NCBI GenBank assembly: GCA_020628095.1
Contig: JAHDFP010000002.1
Coordinates: 124,001 to 188,000 of the forward strand
Origin: Saprospiraceae bacterium
Lineage (GTDB): Bacteria > Bacteroidota > Bacteroidia > Chitinophagales > Saprospiraceae
Length of the DNA stretch: 64,000 nucleotides
Direction: 5' to 3'
Both the position numbers and the translations under genes were made by a program. Shown piece by piece: positions 37,571 through 46,834 of this stretch. The notes under the pieces were generated by a model. The model was not told the origin of the DNA. It saw only the letters and a list, made by a program, of their open reading frames with translations, and ran no database searches. Positions within the stretch are counted from its first letter, which is position 1. The number at the start of each line of letters is the position of its first letter.

Positions 37571-37864
37571 ATGGATCGTAATAAGTGGATAGAAAAGGTA
37601 CTAAGTAGCGCAAAAGTTATGCAACGCGCAGAACCTCCTACATATCTCTATGCTAAGATTAAGGATCGGATTGCGACAGATGCTCTATATAGTATCATAT
37701 CACTAAGACGTGCTATAGCGGCGGCTGTGGTTGTTCTTGTCCTTAATGCAGGTGTACTACTAACTATGATCGGACATGATAAGGACCATAAGTTCTTGGT
37801 AGACGGAAATAGGTCTGAAAACCACATTGGATTGATATCTGATTATAACATCTATCGAGAATGA
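37571..37864 (+). CDS. Small single-pass membrane protein, possible anti-sigma factor
   Basis: A 97-residue protein starting at ATG 37571 (a GTG at 37556 would add five residues). About 50 N-terminal residues (MDRNKWIEKVLSSAK, PPTYLYAKIKDRI) are predicted cytoplasmic. One hydrophobic helix follows (AIAAAVVVLVLNAGVLLTMI), then a short outer tail. This topology and its place right after an ECF sigma gene are those of small anti-sigma factors, but no zinc motif or known domain is visible. It overlaps the next gene by 4 bp (ATGA). Confidence 0.75.
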   Translation: MDRNKWIEKVLSSAKVMQRAEPPTYLYAKIKDRIATDALYSIISLRRAIAAAVVVLVLNAGVLLTMIGHDKDHKFLVDGNRSENHIGLISDYNIYRE

Positions 37865-38340
37865 AAAAAGAAACATTTTATAAAGCCTCCATATTTTTCC
37901 TACTCGCTGTTAATTTGGTTTTAATATCTATTGGTACTATACATTTGGCTAAAGGACATGACCATATAATGCACCCTAAAGAAACAGCCAAAGAAATACT
38001 GCAGTTAGATGAGAAACAACACACACTTTTTTTAGATTTAGCCAATGATCATATCAAAAAGATGAATGCGTTTGACCAAGAGCAAAAGAAATTATTATCA
38101 GGTTATTTTGCTCAAACCTATGATAGCAACAATGTCACCAATATAGATTCTGTATTAGTGCCTTATTCCGTAATAGAAAAACAAAAATTGCAATCCACTA
38201 AGGAGCACTTAAAGGATATAAAAAAACTACTCAGAGAAGACCAGTTGCACTATTATCAGGATTTTGTAGATCATTCATTGAAAATGATATTAGGAAAATC
38301 TAGAAATAGGCGTCCACCAAAGAAGGATTTCCATAATTAA
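37861..38340 (+). CDS. CpxP/Spy-like periplasmic protein with N-terminal anchor
   Basis: A 159-residue protein with an N-terminal hydrophobic segment (about 10-28). The all-helical domain that follows begins with His-rich HLAKGHDHIMHPKE and continues KEILQLDEKQHTLFLDLANDHIKKM, the layout of CpxP/Spy/ZraP-type envelope stress and metal-binding proteins (LTxxQ-like LDEKQ). The His cluster HxxxxHDHxMH just after the anchor could bind a metal. It overlaps the putative anti-sigma gene by 4 bp, so it may sense or buffer the signal for the sigma factor. Confidence 0.75.
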   Translation: MKKETFYKASIFFLLAVNLVLISIGTIHLAKGHDHIMHPKETAKEILQLDEKQHTLFLDLANDHIKKMNAFDQEQKKLLSGYFAQTYDSNNVTNIDSVLVPYSVIEKQKLQSTKEHLKDIKKLLREDQLHYYQDFVDHSLKMILGKSRNRRPPKKDFHN

Positions 38341-38370
38341 TCTGTCTAATAAATTAAAGAAGAATCAAGT

Positions 38371-39315
38371 ATGAAATTTACTCTCCAAATTGCATTGTGT
38401 AGTATAATTGCGTTATCCGTGATGTTTGTCTCTTGTGGTGATGAAGATGACCCATGTACTGGGGTGACTTGGTACGAGGATGCCGATGGAGATGGTCTTG
38501 GAAATCCAGATGTCACCACTTCCGCTTGCGAACAACCCGAGGGTTATGTAGAAAATAGTGATGATGACGATGATACAGGCGGAACAACCGATACCCCAGA
38601 ATTGCATCCGGCCTTTGCTGATTTTAGTGAGGAAAATTTTGAGATTATGCTAGATGGTGACGAAGTAGTCATTGTAAGCACAGGATTACCCGATCATTCT
38701 TCTCCTTATTGGTCTAATGTGACAGAAAGATGTACTGTGGATCCTATGGGTCGGACATTATGCACGAACTCAAATACGACAGCGAATCATCCTTTATTCG
38801 TAGAGCCAACGGTCACGACATTTGATGATATGGCTCCTGGCAATATTGATGATTTTAATGGATCGTATACTTTGAGAATACCGACTAATCCAGAAAAGGC
38901 AACGAGCACTTCTTCTACTGGATTAGGACCTATCGGTATGGCGGTTAGCGGATCTATGATATATAATGATGAAGAAGGACCTAACGTACCATTAGACGAT
39001 GCAGTGGTATCATTAGATTTTACAGCAGCGCATACAGGGCCTCAGAGTTATCATTACCATCTAGAGCCTAAGGCTTGGTCCGATGACGACGATAAGTTAA
39101 TAGGAATTATTTCTGATGGTTTTTTTCTATATGGCAGAAGAGATTATGATGGCTCTTATCCAGATGACCTTGATGCTTCGGGTGGACATTTTGGACCGAC
39201 TCCCCATAATCCCGACGGCGAGTATCATTACCACATAATGAATGATGCGTATCTGGGACAATATTATATACTGTTTCCAAGGGATTACCAAGGGACTCCT
39301 AATCCCATCCAATAA
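38371..39315 (+). CDS. YHYH-domain lipoprotein
   Basis: A 314-residue lipoprotein (lipobox VSCGDED, Cys about 22). The N-terminal part has a Ca-binding-like TWYEDADGDGLGNP segment and an acidic spacer. The YHYH domain follows (about 75-314) with two histidine motifs, [11 protein letters not shown] and GEYHYHIMND, plus GPTPHNPDGEY and a Cys pair (ERCTVDPMGRTLC). YHYH proteins have no proven function; the paired Tyr-His motifs suggest metal binding. It is very similar to the C-terminal part of the larger protein two genes downstream. Confidence 0.9.
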   Translation: MKFTLQIALCSIIALSVMFVSCGDEDDPCTGVTWYEDADGDGLGNPDVTTSACEQPEGYVENSDDDDDTGGTTDTPELHPAFADFSEENFEIMLDGDEVVIVSTGLPDHSSPYWSNVTERCTVDPMGRTLCTNSNTTANHPLFVEPTVTTFDDMAPGNIDDFNGSYTLRIPTNPEKATSTSSTGLGPIGMAVSGSMIYNDEEGPNVPLDDAVVSLDFTAAHTGPQSYHYHLEPKAWSDDDDKLIGIISDGFFLYGRRDYDGSYPDDLDASGGHFGPTPHNPDGEYHYHIMNDAYLGQYYILFPRDYQGTPNPIQ

Positions 39316-39342
39316 TCCTAATCGAATTCTAAAGAAGAAAAA

Positions 39343-39798
39343 ATGAAAAGTATCACATTTGTCTTGTTTTATATACTTCTGCTGTCAGAAAGCTATGGTC
39401 AATCTGGCATTACTAGTGGTGGACAGGAGTCAAACTCCGTCGACTATTCTTTTACACATGTTATAGGTGAGGTAACTAATGGCTTGGAAAGTGGTGGTAG
39501 GTATGCTGTTAAGAATGGAATTATTCAGCCGACAAAGAAAGTGGGAACTTTTATATCCGATGTCGAAATGGATGAGTCCATATTAGTATCACCTAACCCC
39601 GCCCAGAACCAACTTAAAGTTAAAGTGTCCAGTAATGAATCAATTCAATATACAATACTGGACGTGTCAGGCAAGTATATTCTATCCAGTAAGTTGGATG
39701 AGGAGATAATAGATGTGTCTCACTTATTAGAAGGTACATATATTATTAAGCTACAATCAGAAACCTTTATGGCTTCCGAACTATTTGTCAAACTATAA
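39343..39798 (+). CDS. Small T9SS-secreted protein (type A sorting domain)
   Basis: A 151-residue protein with a signal peptide (to about residue 19, ESYGQSG). A short segment ([20 protein letters not shown]) is often seen before sorting domains in Bacteroidota. A type A sorting domain follows from about residue 80 ([35 protein letters not shown]). There is almost nothing between signal and sorting domain, so its role may be structural. It lies between the two YHYH genes with short gaps (27 and 14 bp). Confidence 0.85.
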   Translation: MKSITFVLFYILLLSESYGQSGITSGGQESNSVDYSFTHVIGEVTNGLESGGRYAVKNGIIQPTKKVGTFISDVEMDESILVSPNPAQNQLKVKVSSNESIQYTILDVSGKYILSSKLDEEIIDVSHLLEGTYIIKLQSETFMASELFVKL

Positions 39799-39812
39799 TT
39801 ACAAATATTATC

Positions 39813-41795
39813 ATGAGGATTACTCTTTTATTCGCATTCCTTGTTTCCAGCTTTTTATTACAGGCCCAGTTGCCGAGTGGGATTAACTTTCAAGGTGTCG
39901 CAAGAGATATGGACGGTATGGCATTAAGTAATACTAGTCTTAGTGTTGACATAGACGTTCATGATTCTATGGGTGGCTCTGAGTATACTGAAAATCATCG
40001 TATAACTACAGATGGTCATGGAATATATTCTTTGGTCATTGGTATGGGAGAATCCATGACGGGAGATTTTGATGCTATTGATTGGTCTTTTTCTAAGGAG
40101 CTAACGGTCATGATAGATGTATCTGATGATGGTAGTGTAGACATAGAATTCACAACACCTCTGATGCAAGTGCCCTATGCATTATATGCTAAAGATGTAT
40201 TAAATAAAGATGATGCGGACGCTGATCCAGAAAATGAGTTACAGGAGCTAAGTATTGCGGATAATCGGGTGAGCCTCACGCGAGGCGGAACTATAGAGCT
40301 GCCGACTGATCTCGTTAATGATGCAGATGCAGACCCTAGCAATGAGTTACAGGATCTATCCATATCAGGAAATAGACTGAGCCTGTCCAGGGGAGGTACG
40401 ATTGAGTTACCCGACGACAAAGTAGATGATGCCGATGCTGATCCAGAAAACGAAATTCAGAGATTATCTATATCAGGAAATAGGATAAGCCTATCTAATG
40501 GAGGAGGTACTATCGAAATAGAAGGAGGAAATAATCAAGATGATGACTCAGATCCGAGTAATGAATTACAAACACTTAGCATCAGCGGTAATACTCTATC
40601 TATAAGCAATGGCAATACTGTGGATCTGTCTAAAGCAACCGTGGTCGTCGGTGACCGTGCCAGTGATGTCCCTGATAATCCAGCCATAGGACAATTATAT
40701 TATGATGAGTTATGTGGAGAGCTATACATATATGGCCTGAGCGGCTGGTCACAAGTGCCTCTACGCGAAGGCGTCTCCGATATATACGATCAGGATAACG
40801 ATGGCAATACGGATGATTGCGAAGATGACACAGCCGATGCAGATGATGATCGAGATGGCGTTATCAACGCTGAAGATAACTGCCCTCGCACTTATAATCC
40901 AGAGCAGGAGGACCTCGATAATGATGATGTAGGTGATGCCTGCGATCCAGATATAGATGGAGACAGCATCGCCAATGAGGAAGATAATTGTCCAGAAGAT
41001 TTCAATCCTAATCAGGAAGATGAGGATAGCGATGGTCAAGGAGATGCTTGCGATGAGACTATGAATGTATCCTGTGATGGATTGCATCCTGCATTTTCTG
41101 ATTTTGATTCTGATAATACGACTATATACCTATCAGGAAATAACGTTGTCATAGAATCTAATGGTTATCCTAACCACACCTCCCCTTATTGGTCTAACAC
41201 AACGGAAAGATGTGCGACCGATCCCAGAGGTAATCGACTATGTACTAACGAGAACACAACAGAAAATCATCCATTATTCGTAGAACCTACGCAAACCAAT
41301 TATGATGCCATGGCTCCTGGGAATATAGATGACTTTAATGGGTCCTATACACTAACGGTATCTGCTGATCCGCAACGTGCATCCAGGAGTTCTTCTACAG
41401 GCTTAGGTCCTATCGGCATTGCAGTGAGTGGTGCCATGATCTATAATGACGAAGAAGGGCCTAATGTTCCTCTGGATAATGCTGTCGTGTCACTTGATTA
41501 TACGGCGGCGCATACAGGACCGCAGAGCTATCACTATCATCTGGAGCCTAAGGCATGGTCAGAAGATGATGACAAACTGATCGGGATTATGGCTGATGGA
41601 TTCTTCCTATATGGGCGAAGAGATTATGACGGTAATTATCCGACAGATCTAGATGCATCTGGAGGGCACTTTGGACCGACGATACATTGTCCTGATGGAG
41701 AGTACCATTATCATATACAGAATGAATTATATCTAAATCAGTATTACATCTTATTTCCAGGTGATTATCAAGGGACACCAAGTGCGATCCGCTAA
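39813..41795 (+). CDS. Mosaic surface protein: tail-fibre-like repeats, thrombospondin type 3 repeats, YHYH domain
   Basis: A 660-residue exported protein (signal peptide about 1-19). An N-terminal beta domain ([18 protein letters not shown], common in Bacteroidota surface proteins) covers about 20-125. Four repeats of about 36 residues follow (D[28 protein letters not shown]), like phage tail-fibre or receptor-tip repeats. Next come Ca-binding thrombospondin type 3 repeats (about 330-415, DxDxDGVxNxEDNCP). A C-terminal YHYH domain (about 425-660) is closely related to the lipoprotein two genes upstream. No T9SS sorting domain is seen, so surface anchoring is unclear. Confidence 0.88.
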   Translation: MRITLLFAFLVSSFLLQAQLPSGINFQGVARDMDGMALSNTSLSVDIDVHDSMGGSEYTENHRITTDGHGIYSLVIGMGESMTGDFDAIDWSFSKELTVMIDVSDDGSVDIEFTTPLMQVPYALYAKDVLNKDDADADPENELQELSIADNRVSLTRGGTIELPTDLVNDADADPSNELQDLSISGNRLSLSRGGTIELPDDKVDDADADPENEIQRLSISGNRISLSNGGGTIEIEGGNNQDDDSDPSNELQTLSISGNTLSISNGNTVDLSKATVVVGDRASDVPDNPAIGQLYYDELCGELYIYGLSGWSQVPLREGVSDIYDQDNDGNTDDCEDDTADADDDRDGVINAEDNCPRTYNPEQEDLDNDDVGDACDPDIDGDSIANEEDNCPEDFNPNQEDEDSDGQGDACDETMNVSCDGLHPAFSDFDSDNTTIYLSGNNVVIESNGYPNHTSPYWSNTTERCATDPRGNRLCTNENTTENHPLFVEPTQTNYDAMAPGNIDDFNGSYTLTVSADPQRASRSSSTGLGPIGIAVSGAMIYNDEEGPNVPLDNAVVSLDYTAAHTGPQSYHYHLEPKAWSEDDDKLIGIMADGFFLYGRRDYDGNYPTDLDASGGHFGPTIHCPDGEYHYHIQNELYLNQYYILFPGDYQGTPSAIR

Positions 41796-42408
41796 ATACT
41801 TATTCATTATAGGCTTTTCGGTAATATCGCTGTGGAGTTGTCATCATGAAGGGTCAGATAATATTAAGCAAAATAATTTGCTGGGGGTCAATAGTAAGGA
41901 TCACTTAAGAGTCAACAGGGACTCTACTAGACTAATTCCTGAAGAGGGACGGGTATATTATGGTAATAAAGTCTTTAGCGGAATAGCAGAATCATATTAT
42001 CGTAATGGGCAACTTGCAGATGCGACGACATATAATTCTGGTATAAAACACGGTAAAGACCAAAAGTGGTTCGAAACTGGAAGAATAAGTTACGAAGCGA
42101 ATTACATTAAAGGTAAGTTAGATGGAGAATCAAAGACATGGTGGAGCAATGGCAATCTGAGATCGGCTTCGCATTATATAAATGGTGTTGCGGAGGGCGT
42201 GCAGATGCAATGGTATAAGAGTGGTTCCCAATTTAAGAAGATCACATTAGTGAATGGAAAGGAAGAAGGCCTACAGCAATCATGGCGAGAAAATGGTAAA
42301 ATCTATAATAATTATGAAGCCAAAAATGGCCGTATCTATGGGCTGAAAAGATCTAAACTGTGTTTTAAACTAGATGATGAAAAGATTCAACTTAGTTCTA
42401 ATAATTAG
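41782..42408 (+). CDS. YwqK/MORN-like repeat lipoprotein (GTG start)
   Basis: A 208-residue lipoprotein. Starting at GTG 41782 ([12 protein letters not shown]...) gives a proper signal with lipobox SLWSC; a longer frame from GTG 41761 adds seven residues. The body has about five repeats of the form Y(Y)xNGQL...Y..G.(K/L)xG..K.W, the MORN-like variant found in YwqK-type proteins, although a toxin-antitoxin role is not implied. It overlaps the upstream YHYH gene by 14 bp and the SCO1 gene by 35 bp, so all three are tightly coupled. Confidence 0.82.
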   Translation: MRSAKYLFIIGFSVISLWSCHHEGSDNIKQNNLLGVNSKDHLRVNRDSTRLIPEEGRVYYGNKVFSGIAESYYRNGQLADATTYNSGIKHGKDQKWFETGRISYEANYIKGKLDGESKTWWSNGNLRSASHYINGVAEGVQMQWYKSGSQFKKITLVNGKEEGLQQSWRENGKIYNNYEAKNGRIYGLKRSKLCFKLDDEKIQLSSNN

Positions 42409-43051
42409 CCTGTATCTGTCTGGTACGGCGACCATCTTATCTTGTAAATCAGAATCTGCCCGTAGTACAGCTCCTAATGACAAATTACCCTACTACCAAG
42501 AGGCCACCTTCACCCCTATACGGCTGAGTAGCGACGCGGCAGCTTTGGATACTTTGCATAAGGTTTCACCTTTTCGACTTATTAATCAGGATAGCCAAGT
42601 AATCACAGATCAGACCTTTGATAATAAGATTTATGTTACTAACTTTTTCTTTACCACTTGTCCAGGAATTTGTCCAGAGATGACTAATAATATGGTTGAT
42701 ATACAAGATCTTATCTCTGGTTATGATGATGTTGCACTGTTATCTCATTCTGTCACGCCAGAGCGTGATACGGTGGCTGCTCTCAGGGCTTATGCCAAAG
42801 AATACGGTGTTTTATCGGACAAATGGCATCTTGTAACAGGGGATAGACAGGAAATATACCAATTGGGTAGAAAGGATTATTTCGTTGAGGAGGACTTAGG
42901 TATGGAAAGAGATTTGGATGAGTTTCTACACACAGAGAATTTCGTGCTGGTAGATAAGAACAAGCACATCAGGGGTATCTACAATGGTCTTAACAAATCT
43001 TCCCTTAGATTACTAATGGATGACATACATACGCTAAGAAAACTGCAATAA
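42374..43051 (+). CDS. SCO1/SenC family copper chaperone lipoprotein
   Basis: A 225-residue lipoprotein (lipobox ILSC, Cys24) with a thioredoxin fold. The copper site is complete: CPGIC (Cys96, Cys100) and His186 in EFLHTENF. SCO proteins deliver copper to cytochrome oxidase CuA or act as thiol-disulfide sensors. No oxidase genes are in the window; instead it closes an operon of an ECF sigma factor and YHYH proteins, which suggests a wider metal or redox role. It overlaps the upstream gene by 35 bp. Confidence 0.92.
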   Translation: MMKRFNLVLIISLYLSGTATILSCKSESARSTAPNDKLPYYQEATFTPIRLSSDAAALDTLHKVSPFRLINQDSQVITDQTFDNKIYVTNFFFTTCPGICPEMTNNMVDIQDLISGYDDVALLSHSVTPERDTVAALRAYAKEYGVLSDKWHLVTGDRQEIYQLGRKDYFVEEDLGMERDLDEFLHTENFVLVDKNKHIRGIYNGLNKSSLRLLMDDIHTLRKLQ

Positions 43052-43061
43052 TTCCTGCAAT

Positions 43062-43100
43062 ACAAAAAGAAAAGCCCCTGTAATAAAATCAATTACAAGG
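43062..43100 (-). terminator. Terminator after the tRNA gene
   Basis: On the minus strand a 9-bp stem (CCTTGTAAT/ATTACAGGG, one G-U pair) with a 7-nt loop is followed by GGCTTTTCTTTTT. It begins 14 nt after the tRNA 3' end. It also lies just past the convergent SCO1 stop. Confidence 0.75.
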
Positions 43101-43114
43101 ACTTGTCCCAGAAG

Positions 43115-43188
43115 TGGTTCCACAAGGGCTCGAACCTTGGACCCTCTGATTATGAGTCAGATGCTCTAACCAACTGAGCTATGGAACC
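43115..43188 (-). tRNA. tRNA with CAU anticodon (tRNA-Met or lysidine tRNA-Ile)
   Basis: The 74-nt minus-strand sequence folds completely: 7-bp acceptor GGTTCCA/TGGAACC, D-arm GCTC/GAGC, anticodon stem TCTGA/TCAGA around loop CTCATAA (anticodon CAU), variable loop GGGTC, and T-arm CAAGG-TTCGAGC-CCTTG. The discriminator base is A and CCA is not encoded. It is not an initiator type, since the first acceptor pair is G-C. The CAU anticodon could be elongator Met or, if modified to lysidine, Ile; I cannot decide from sequence. Confidence 0.95.
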
Positions 43189-43234
43189 TTATTGAGTTTT
43201 CAGAAAGTAAAGTTACTCTTCTGAAATAACGACA

Positions 43235-43242
43235 CAAATCTA
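43235..43242 (-). promoter_or_regulatory. -7 element of the tRNA promoter
   Basis: Read on the minus strand this is TAGATTTG, an exact TAnnTTTG match, 46 nt before the tRNA 5' end. No TTG is seen at the right spacing upstream. Confidence 0.45.
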
Positions 43243-43398
43243 CTGCAATTTTTGAAGATAAAACACATTTAAAATGGTTAGATAAGATGTTTTTAAGAAA
43301 TTATTAATTCTTATTTGAACATGTGAATTTTGGATAATTATTTTGGACTCTTCATTGTTCCAATATTGGTCATTTTAAACAAAATAGAGGACAAGAAT

Positions 43399-43764
43399 AT
43401 GGAGGATAATCTGGATATTAAAGAACAACTAATCTTTTTTATAGTTGCTATTATTGTAGCAGCTACAACATTATTTTTTTATATCAAGATTAGTAAACCA
43501 CCTTATCAAAATGCGATTCTCTTAGATGAGTTGGATAAATTTGATTTAGAAGTCACAACTTTTCATAGGACTCGGGCATCATTTTTATTGAATAGAAGCT
43601 ATTTAAGTGATGAAATGACTCTCGATTACTACGAATTAAATGGACATAGATTTGAATGGAAAAAACTCGAACCTCCATTTTCGTTGGAGAAAAAGACGCA
43701 CAGTGACACGGTAATTCTTACTAAAAATGAAAAGAAGTATTTCTTTTTGATGTTAAGAGAATAA
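43399..43764 (+). CDS. Hypothetical small membrane protein
   Basis: A 121-residue protein from ATG 43399, with a short acidic N-terminus, one hydrophobic helix (about 12-30, FFIVAIIVAATTLFFYI) and a mixed soluble domain of about 90 residues without known motifs. A TTG at 43330 in the same frame would add 23 residues with a second hydrophobic stretch; I prefer the ATG. It is isolated, convergent with the TPR-CHAT gene. Function unknown. Confidence 0.6.
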   Translation: MEDNLDIKEQLIFFIVAIIVAATTLFFYIKISKPPYQNAILLDELDKFDLEVTTFHRTRASFLLNRSYLSDEMTLDYYELNGHRFEWKKLEPPFSLEKKTHSDTVILTKNEKKYFFLMLRE

Positions 43765-43858
43765 TCGAGACGAGATTATCTACCACAAAAGATATGGTGT
43801 TTTTTTCATATAAACGGTTTGATTTTCTCAAGATTTAGTATATCGGAATATATAATAA

Positions 43859-46816
43859 TTACGAATCAGGATCACATGTGGATTTTAGTTCAGTTTTTCT
43901 AAACCTAGTTTTCAAAAAGAAGCCGGATAAGATTATAGTAATACCTAAAAGTCCTAATAGACGACTTTTATCACGAATATTATTGGATTGAATAGGCTTC
44001 ATAGAGCCATAAGTTATAAAAGGAGCCCAATAAAATGGATGTTTTTCAAAATTCTGAGCATTGGTAAGAAAATTTAGCTTGGCTTGTCTTAATGCATCAT
44101 CCTTTGCTAAGCCTTGCTGTAGTGCTTGGTAGAAATAATCAATAAATTCTGTCGTCGAACAATCATTAATACTCCAGAGACTAAGTAAAGTACTGTTACT
44201 ACCAGAATTCATAAATGCCCATGCCAAACTCTGTACGCCATCTCCAGCAATATATTCACCTATACCCGTATCGCAGGCACTGAGGACGGTAAGCTCTGTA
44301 TTAAGATTGTAATTATTAAGATCCAATATCGAAAGTGTCTTATCAGAAAAGTAAATGCTATTTAAGGCAGTATGCTGAGTATTGGTACAAGTATGTGTTG
44401 CCAGATGAAGGATTTTAGCATCTTCTATATGCTCATCAAAGTTTGAGAAATTAGCATCAGCACCATAGAAGAACTTCCCATCCAGGTACTTCGCTATAGT
44501 CTTTATCTCTTTTTCTGTACATTTTAGGTTTGGTAGAGTTTGTAGATCACAGCTCTCCAGATACGAAGATGTGCTATGATTAAAGCTAGGCGCAAAACCG
44601 AGATATTCTACACCGAACTTATTTTGTGAGTAAGAATCAATTTTGTTCCAATGTGCAGCAGAATACTGATAGCTAACAGAGAAATCTTCAAAGAGGTAAT
44701 CGTGATTATCCAAGCTGTAACTCTGCCTTTCGCCAGCTTGTCTGGATAGTACTTCGAAAGGGATAAGATTGAGTTCTTTGTCTGGTATGATGGTTAGATT
44801 AGATATGTCCTTGTCTAGATTGCGTAATGCTGGCAGCACCAGAGCATCATAAAGGTATCTGCTACACCTTACGAATTCTTTATATTCTTTTTCTGCATTT
44901 TTTAGACTGTTTGGTCTAGAGATAAGTGTGCCAAGAGTATCTGTTGCAGTTAGGATACTCTGTTTCTTATCTGTAGAAAATGCGGAAACAGATTTTTTGT
45001 CTATAACAAAGGTGAAGATGTTATCTATGCCTACAAAATATTCTATGATGGCATTTTTATTATTGATTTTATTTTGGATAATGCTATCCACATTAAGCCG
45101 TAATGATCCGTATTTTAATTCATAGTATTTAGGGTATTCTCTTTCTAACTTATGCGTAAGTTGATCCAGGTTTAAGTTGATATTTTCGATCTCTTTTTGA
45201 GATTCTATTTTTTTTGTTTCATTATCCACAGACTCTAATAATACCTTTTTGGCTTGATTGAGTTTGAGTATTAGTTCTTTTTCTCTCAGTAGTAAACTGT
45301 CAGAAATGGAAGTTGCCGATTTTGCAAATTTGTCAGTGAGCTCATTTAGCAAGTTAAGGGCCTTGCTTTGCTCGCATATTTTGAAAGCGGCTTTTGAGTA
45401 CGTTTCCTTTTTGGTTTGATTATAGAGAGTAAGTGCGGATTGAATGGCTCCATCGAATATAGTCTGACTCTGAAGCATTAAATCATTTTTTGACTTTTCG
45501 TTGAATATCTCTTGGCGGATATTCAAAATCAAATCAATCGAGTATTTGTACTTTTCGAAAGAGTCCTCTAGGTACTTTTTTTCATTCTTTAATAGATATT
45601 GGTTGTAGTCAATGCGTGCTTTTTCGCTTAGGAAATAAAGGGCCTCAGTTTTGTTGATCACATTTTCTATACTCCACCTCTTGTCTTCGTCTGCACTGAT
45701 AAGGTTAGCTAAGACGCCATCCTCACATATATCTTTACATAATTTAATATCATTTTGTTTTTTAGCAGACTGATACATTTCTATAAGTCTCTTACTCTTA
45801 AAAGAGGCACTATTTTTTTTACCCGATTGTTCGGCCAAAGTATTCGCTCTTTGGAATAGTCTGATGGCGTTTTGATGGTTATCTTTTCTTGCTTCTATTT
45901 TACCCTTTGTTTCCAACGTGTATATTTTATAATATTCGTTTTCTACTTTTATTGAAGAAGCTTTTTTTAGATATTTTTCCGCCTGAAAAATTTGATTTTG
46001 CTTTGCACTAATTTCCGCAGAGGTTAATAAATATTTCGCTTTGTTTTCAACAGTCTGCAAATCATCAATCAATGGAATTATTCTTTCAGAATATATAATA
46101 GCAGAATCAAGACCATTGGTCTTCTCGTAATATCTGGCAATGGTATGGATGAGCATGGCTTCGAAATTCTTGTCCTTATTTTCTACAAGTGCCTTGCTTT
46201 TTTGATAATAACTTATAGCATTACCGCTATCACCTATGAACTTGTAACAATCTCCGATACTCTTTAGATTATTGAAAAGTGCAATCCAAGAATGATTGTT
46301 TTGCCTTCGCAAATCGACAACTTCCTGAAAAACTTGAAGGGCCTCTCGATAATCAGATATCCCATATAAATATGTTCCATACTGATCTAAGGCGTCTATG
46401 TATACATTGTTATGCTGGTCTAAATATTTCTTTGCATTGGACCATGACTTTACCGCAAGTTTGTCATAGCTCAATTGATCATTGAGCAAATTGTAATCAA
46501 TGTAAGCGGCATAGTTCAGATAAGTAATATGGGATTCGTATGAGGCTTGACTTTCATGCAGCTCAGAAGAGGCCAGATAAAATCTTTTGGCAAGCCTATG
46601 TCGATTATTATTAAATGCAAAATCCCCGGCTTCTGCCAGGGAGTCTGCATAAGAAGGATTTGTTTTCTCTATAATAATTTCTGATCTCGGAATATGAAAT
46701 GTATCTCCTTCCAGATGAATAATAACTTTTTTCTCTTGTGCACAACAATTAGCTATTCCTACAATTAAAATATAAGTACTAATAGCAAGGCGTCGAGCTT
46801 TTGAGAAAACCGTCAT
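43859..46816 (-). CDS. Membrane-anchored periplasmic TPR-CHAT protease
   Basis: A 985-residue protein. A signal peptide (to about residue 27, CCAQEKK) is followed by TPR repeats (about 55-400), a coiled-coil spacer (about 500-560) and a CHAT (caspase-like) domain (about 640-930). The catalytic dyad is intact: His808 in LHLATHT and Cys848 in LSACDTG. Supporting blocks are GDGVQSLAWAFMNSGS, SLWSI.D and HPFYWAPFITYG. Near the C-terminus a hydrophobic helix (LLGLLGITIILSGFFL) and a basic tail anchor it, so the protease should face the periplasm. It lies 18 bp after the Cys-rich T9SS gene, in one operon, and divergent to an ECF/TPR/LytTR set. Confidence 0.9.
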   Translation of the reverse strand: MTVFSKARRLAISTYILIVGIANCCAQEKKVIIHLEGDTFHIPRSEIIIEKTNPSYADSLAEAGDFAFNNNRHRLAKRFYLASSELHESQASYESHITYLNYAAYIDYNLLNDQLSYDKLAVKSWSNAKKYLDQHNNVYIDALDQYGTYLYGISDYREALQVFQEVVDLRRQNNHSWIALFNNLKSIGDCYKFIGDSGNAISYYQKSKALVENKDKNFEAMLIHTIARYYEKTNGLDSAIIYSERIIPLIDDLQTVENKAKYLLTSAEISAKQNQIFQAEKYLKKASSIKVENEYYKIYTLETKGKIEARKDNHQNAIRLFQRANTLAEQSGKKNSASFKSKRLIEMYQSAKKQNDIKLCKDICEDGVLANLISADEDKRWSIENVINKTEALYFLSEKARIDYNQYLLKNEKKYLEDSFEKYKYSIDLILNIRQEIFNEKSKNDLMLQSQTIFDGAIQSALTLYNQTKKETYSKAAFKICEQSKALNLLNELTDKFAKSATSISDSLLLREKELILKLNQAKKVLLESVDNETKKIESQKEIENINLNLDQLTHKLEREYPKYYELKYGSLRLNVDSIIQNKINNKNAIIEYFVGIDNIFTFVIDKKSVSAFSTDKKQSILTATDTLGTLISRPNSLKNAEKEYKEFVRCSRYLYDALVLPALRNLDKDISNLTIIPDKELNLIPFEVLSRQAGERQSYSLDNHDYLFEDFSVSYQYSAAHWNKIDSYSQNKFGVEYLGFAPSFNHSTSSYLESCDLQTLPNLKCTEKEIKTIAKYLDGKFFYGADANFSNFDEHIEDAKILHLATHTCTNTQHTALNSIYFSDKTLSILDLNNYNLNTELTVLSACDTGIGEYIAGDGVQSLAWAFMNSGSNSTLLSLWSINDCSTTEFIDYFYQALQQGLAKDDALRQAKLNFLTNAQNFEKHPFYWAPFITYGSMKPIQSNNIRDKSRLLGLLGITIILSGFFLKTRFRKTELKSTCDPDS

Positions 46817-46834
46817 TAAGAGCTTTATTCGATA

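Noticed and set aside
41782-42408. YwqK-like repeat protein as an antitoxin of a toxin-antitoxin pair
   Set aside because: It has a lipoprotein signal and lies between a surface protein and SCO1; no toxin-like gene is nearby.
43330-43398. TTG start extending the small membrane protein by 23 residues
   Set aside because: It adds a second hydrophobic stretch without support; the ATG at 43399 is the simpler start, though I cannot exclude the longer form.
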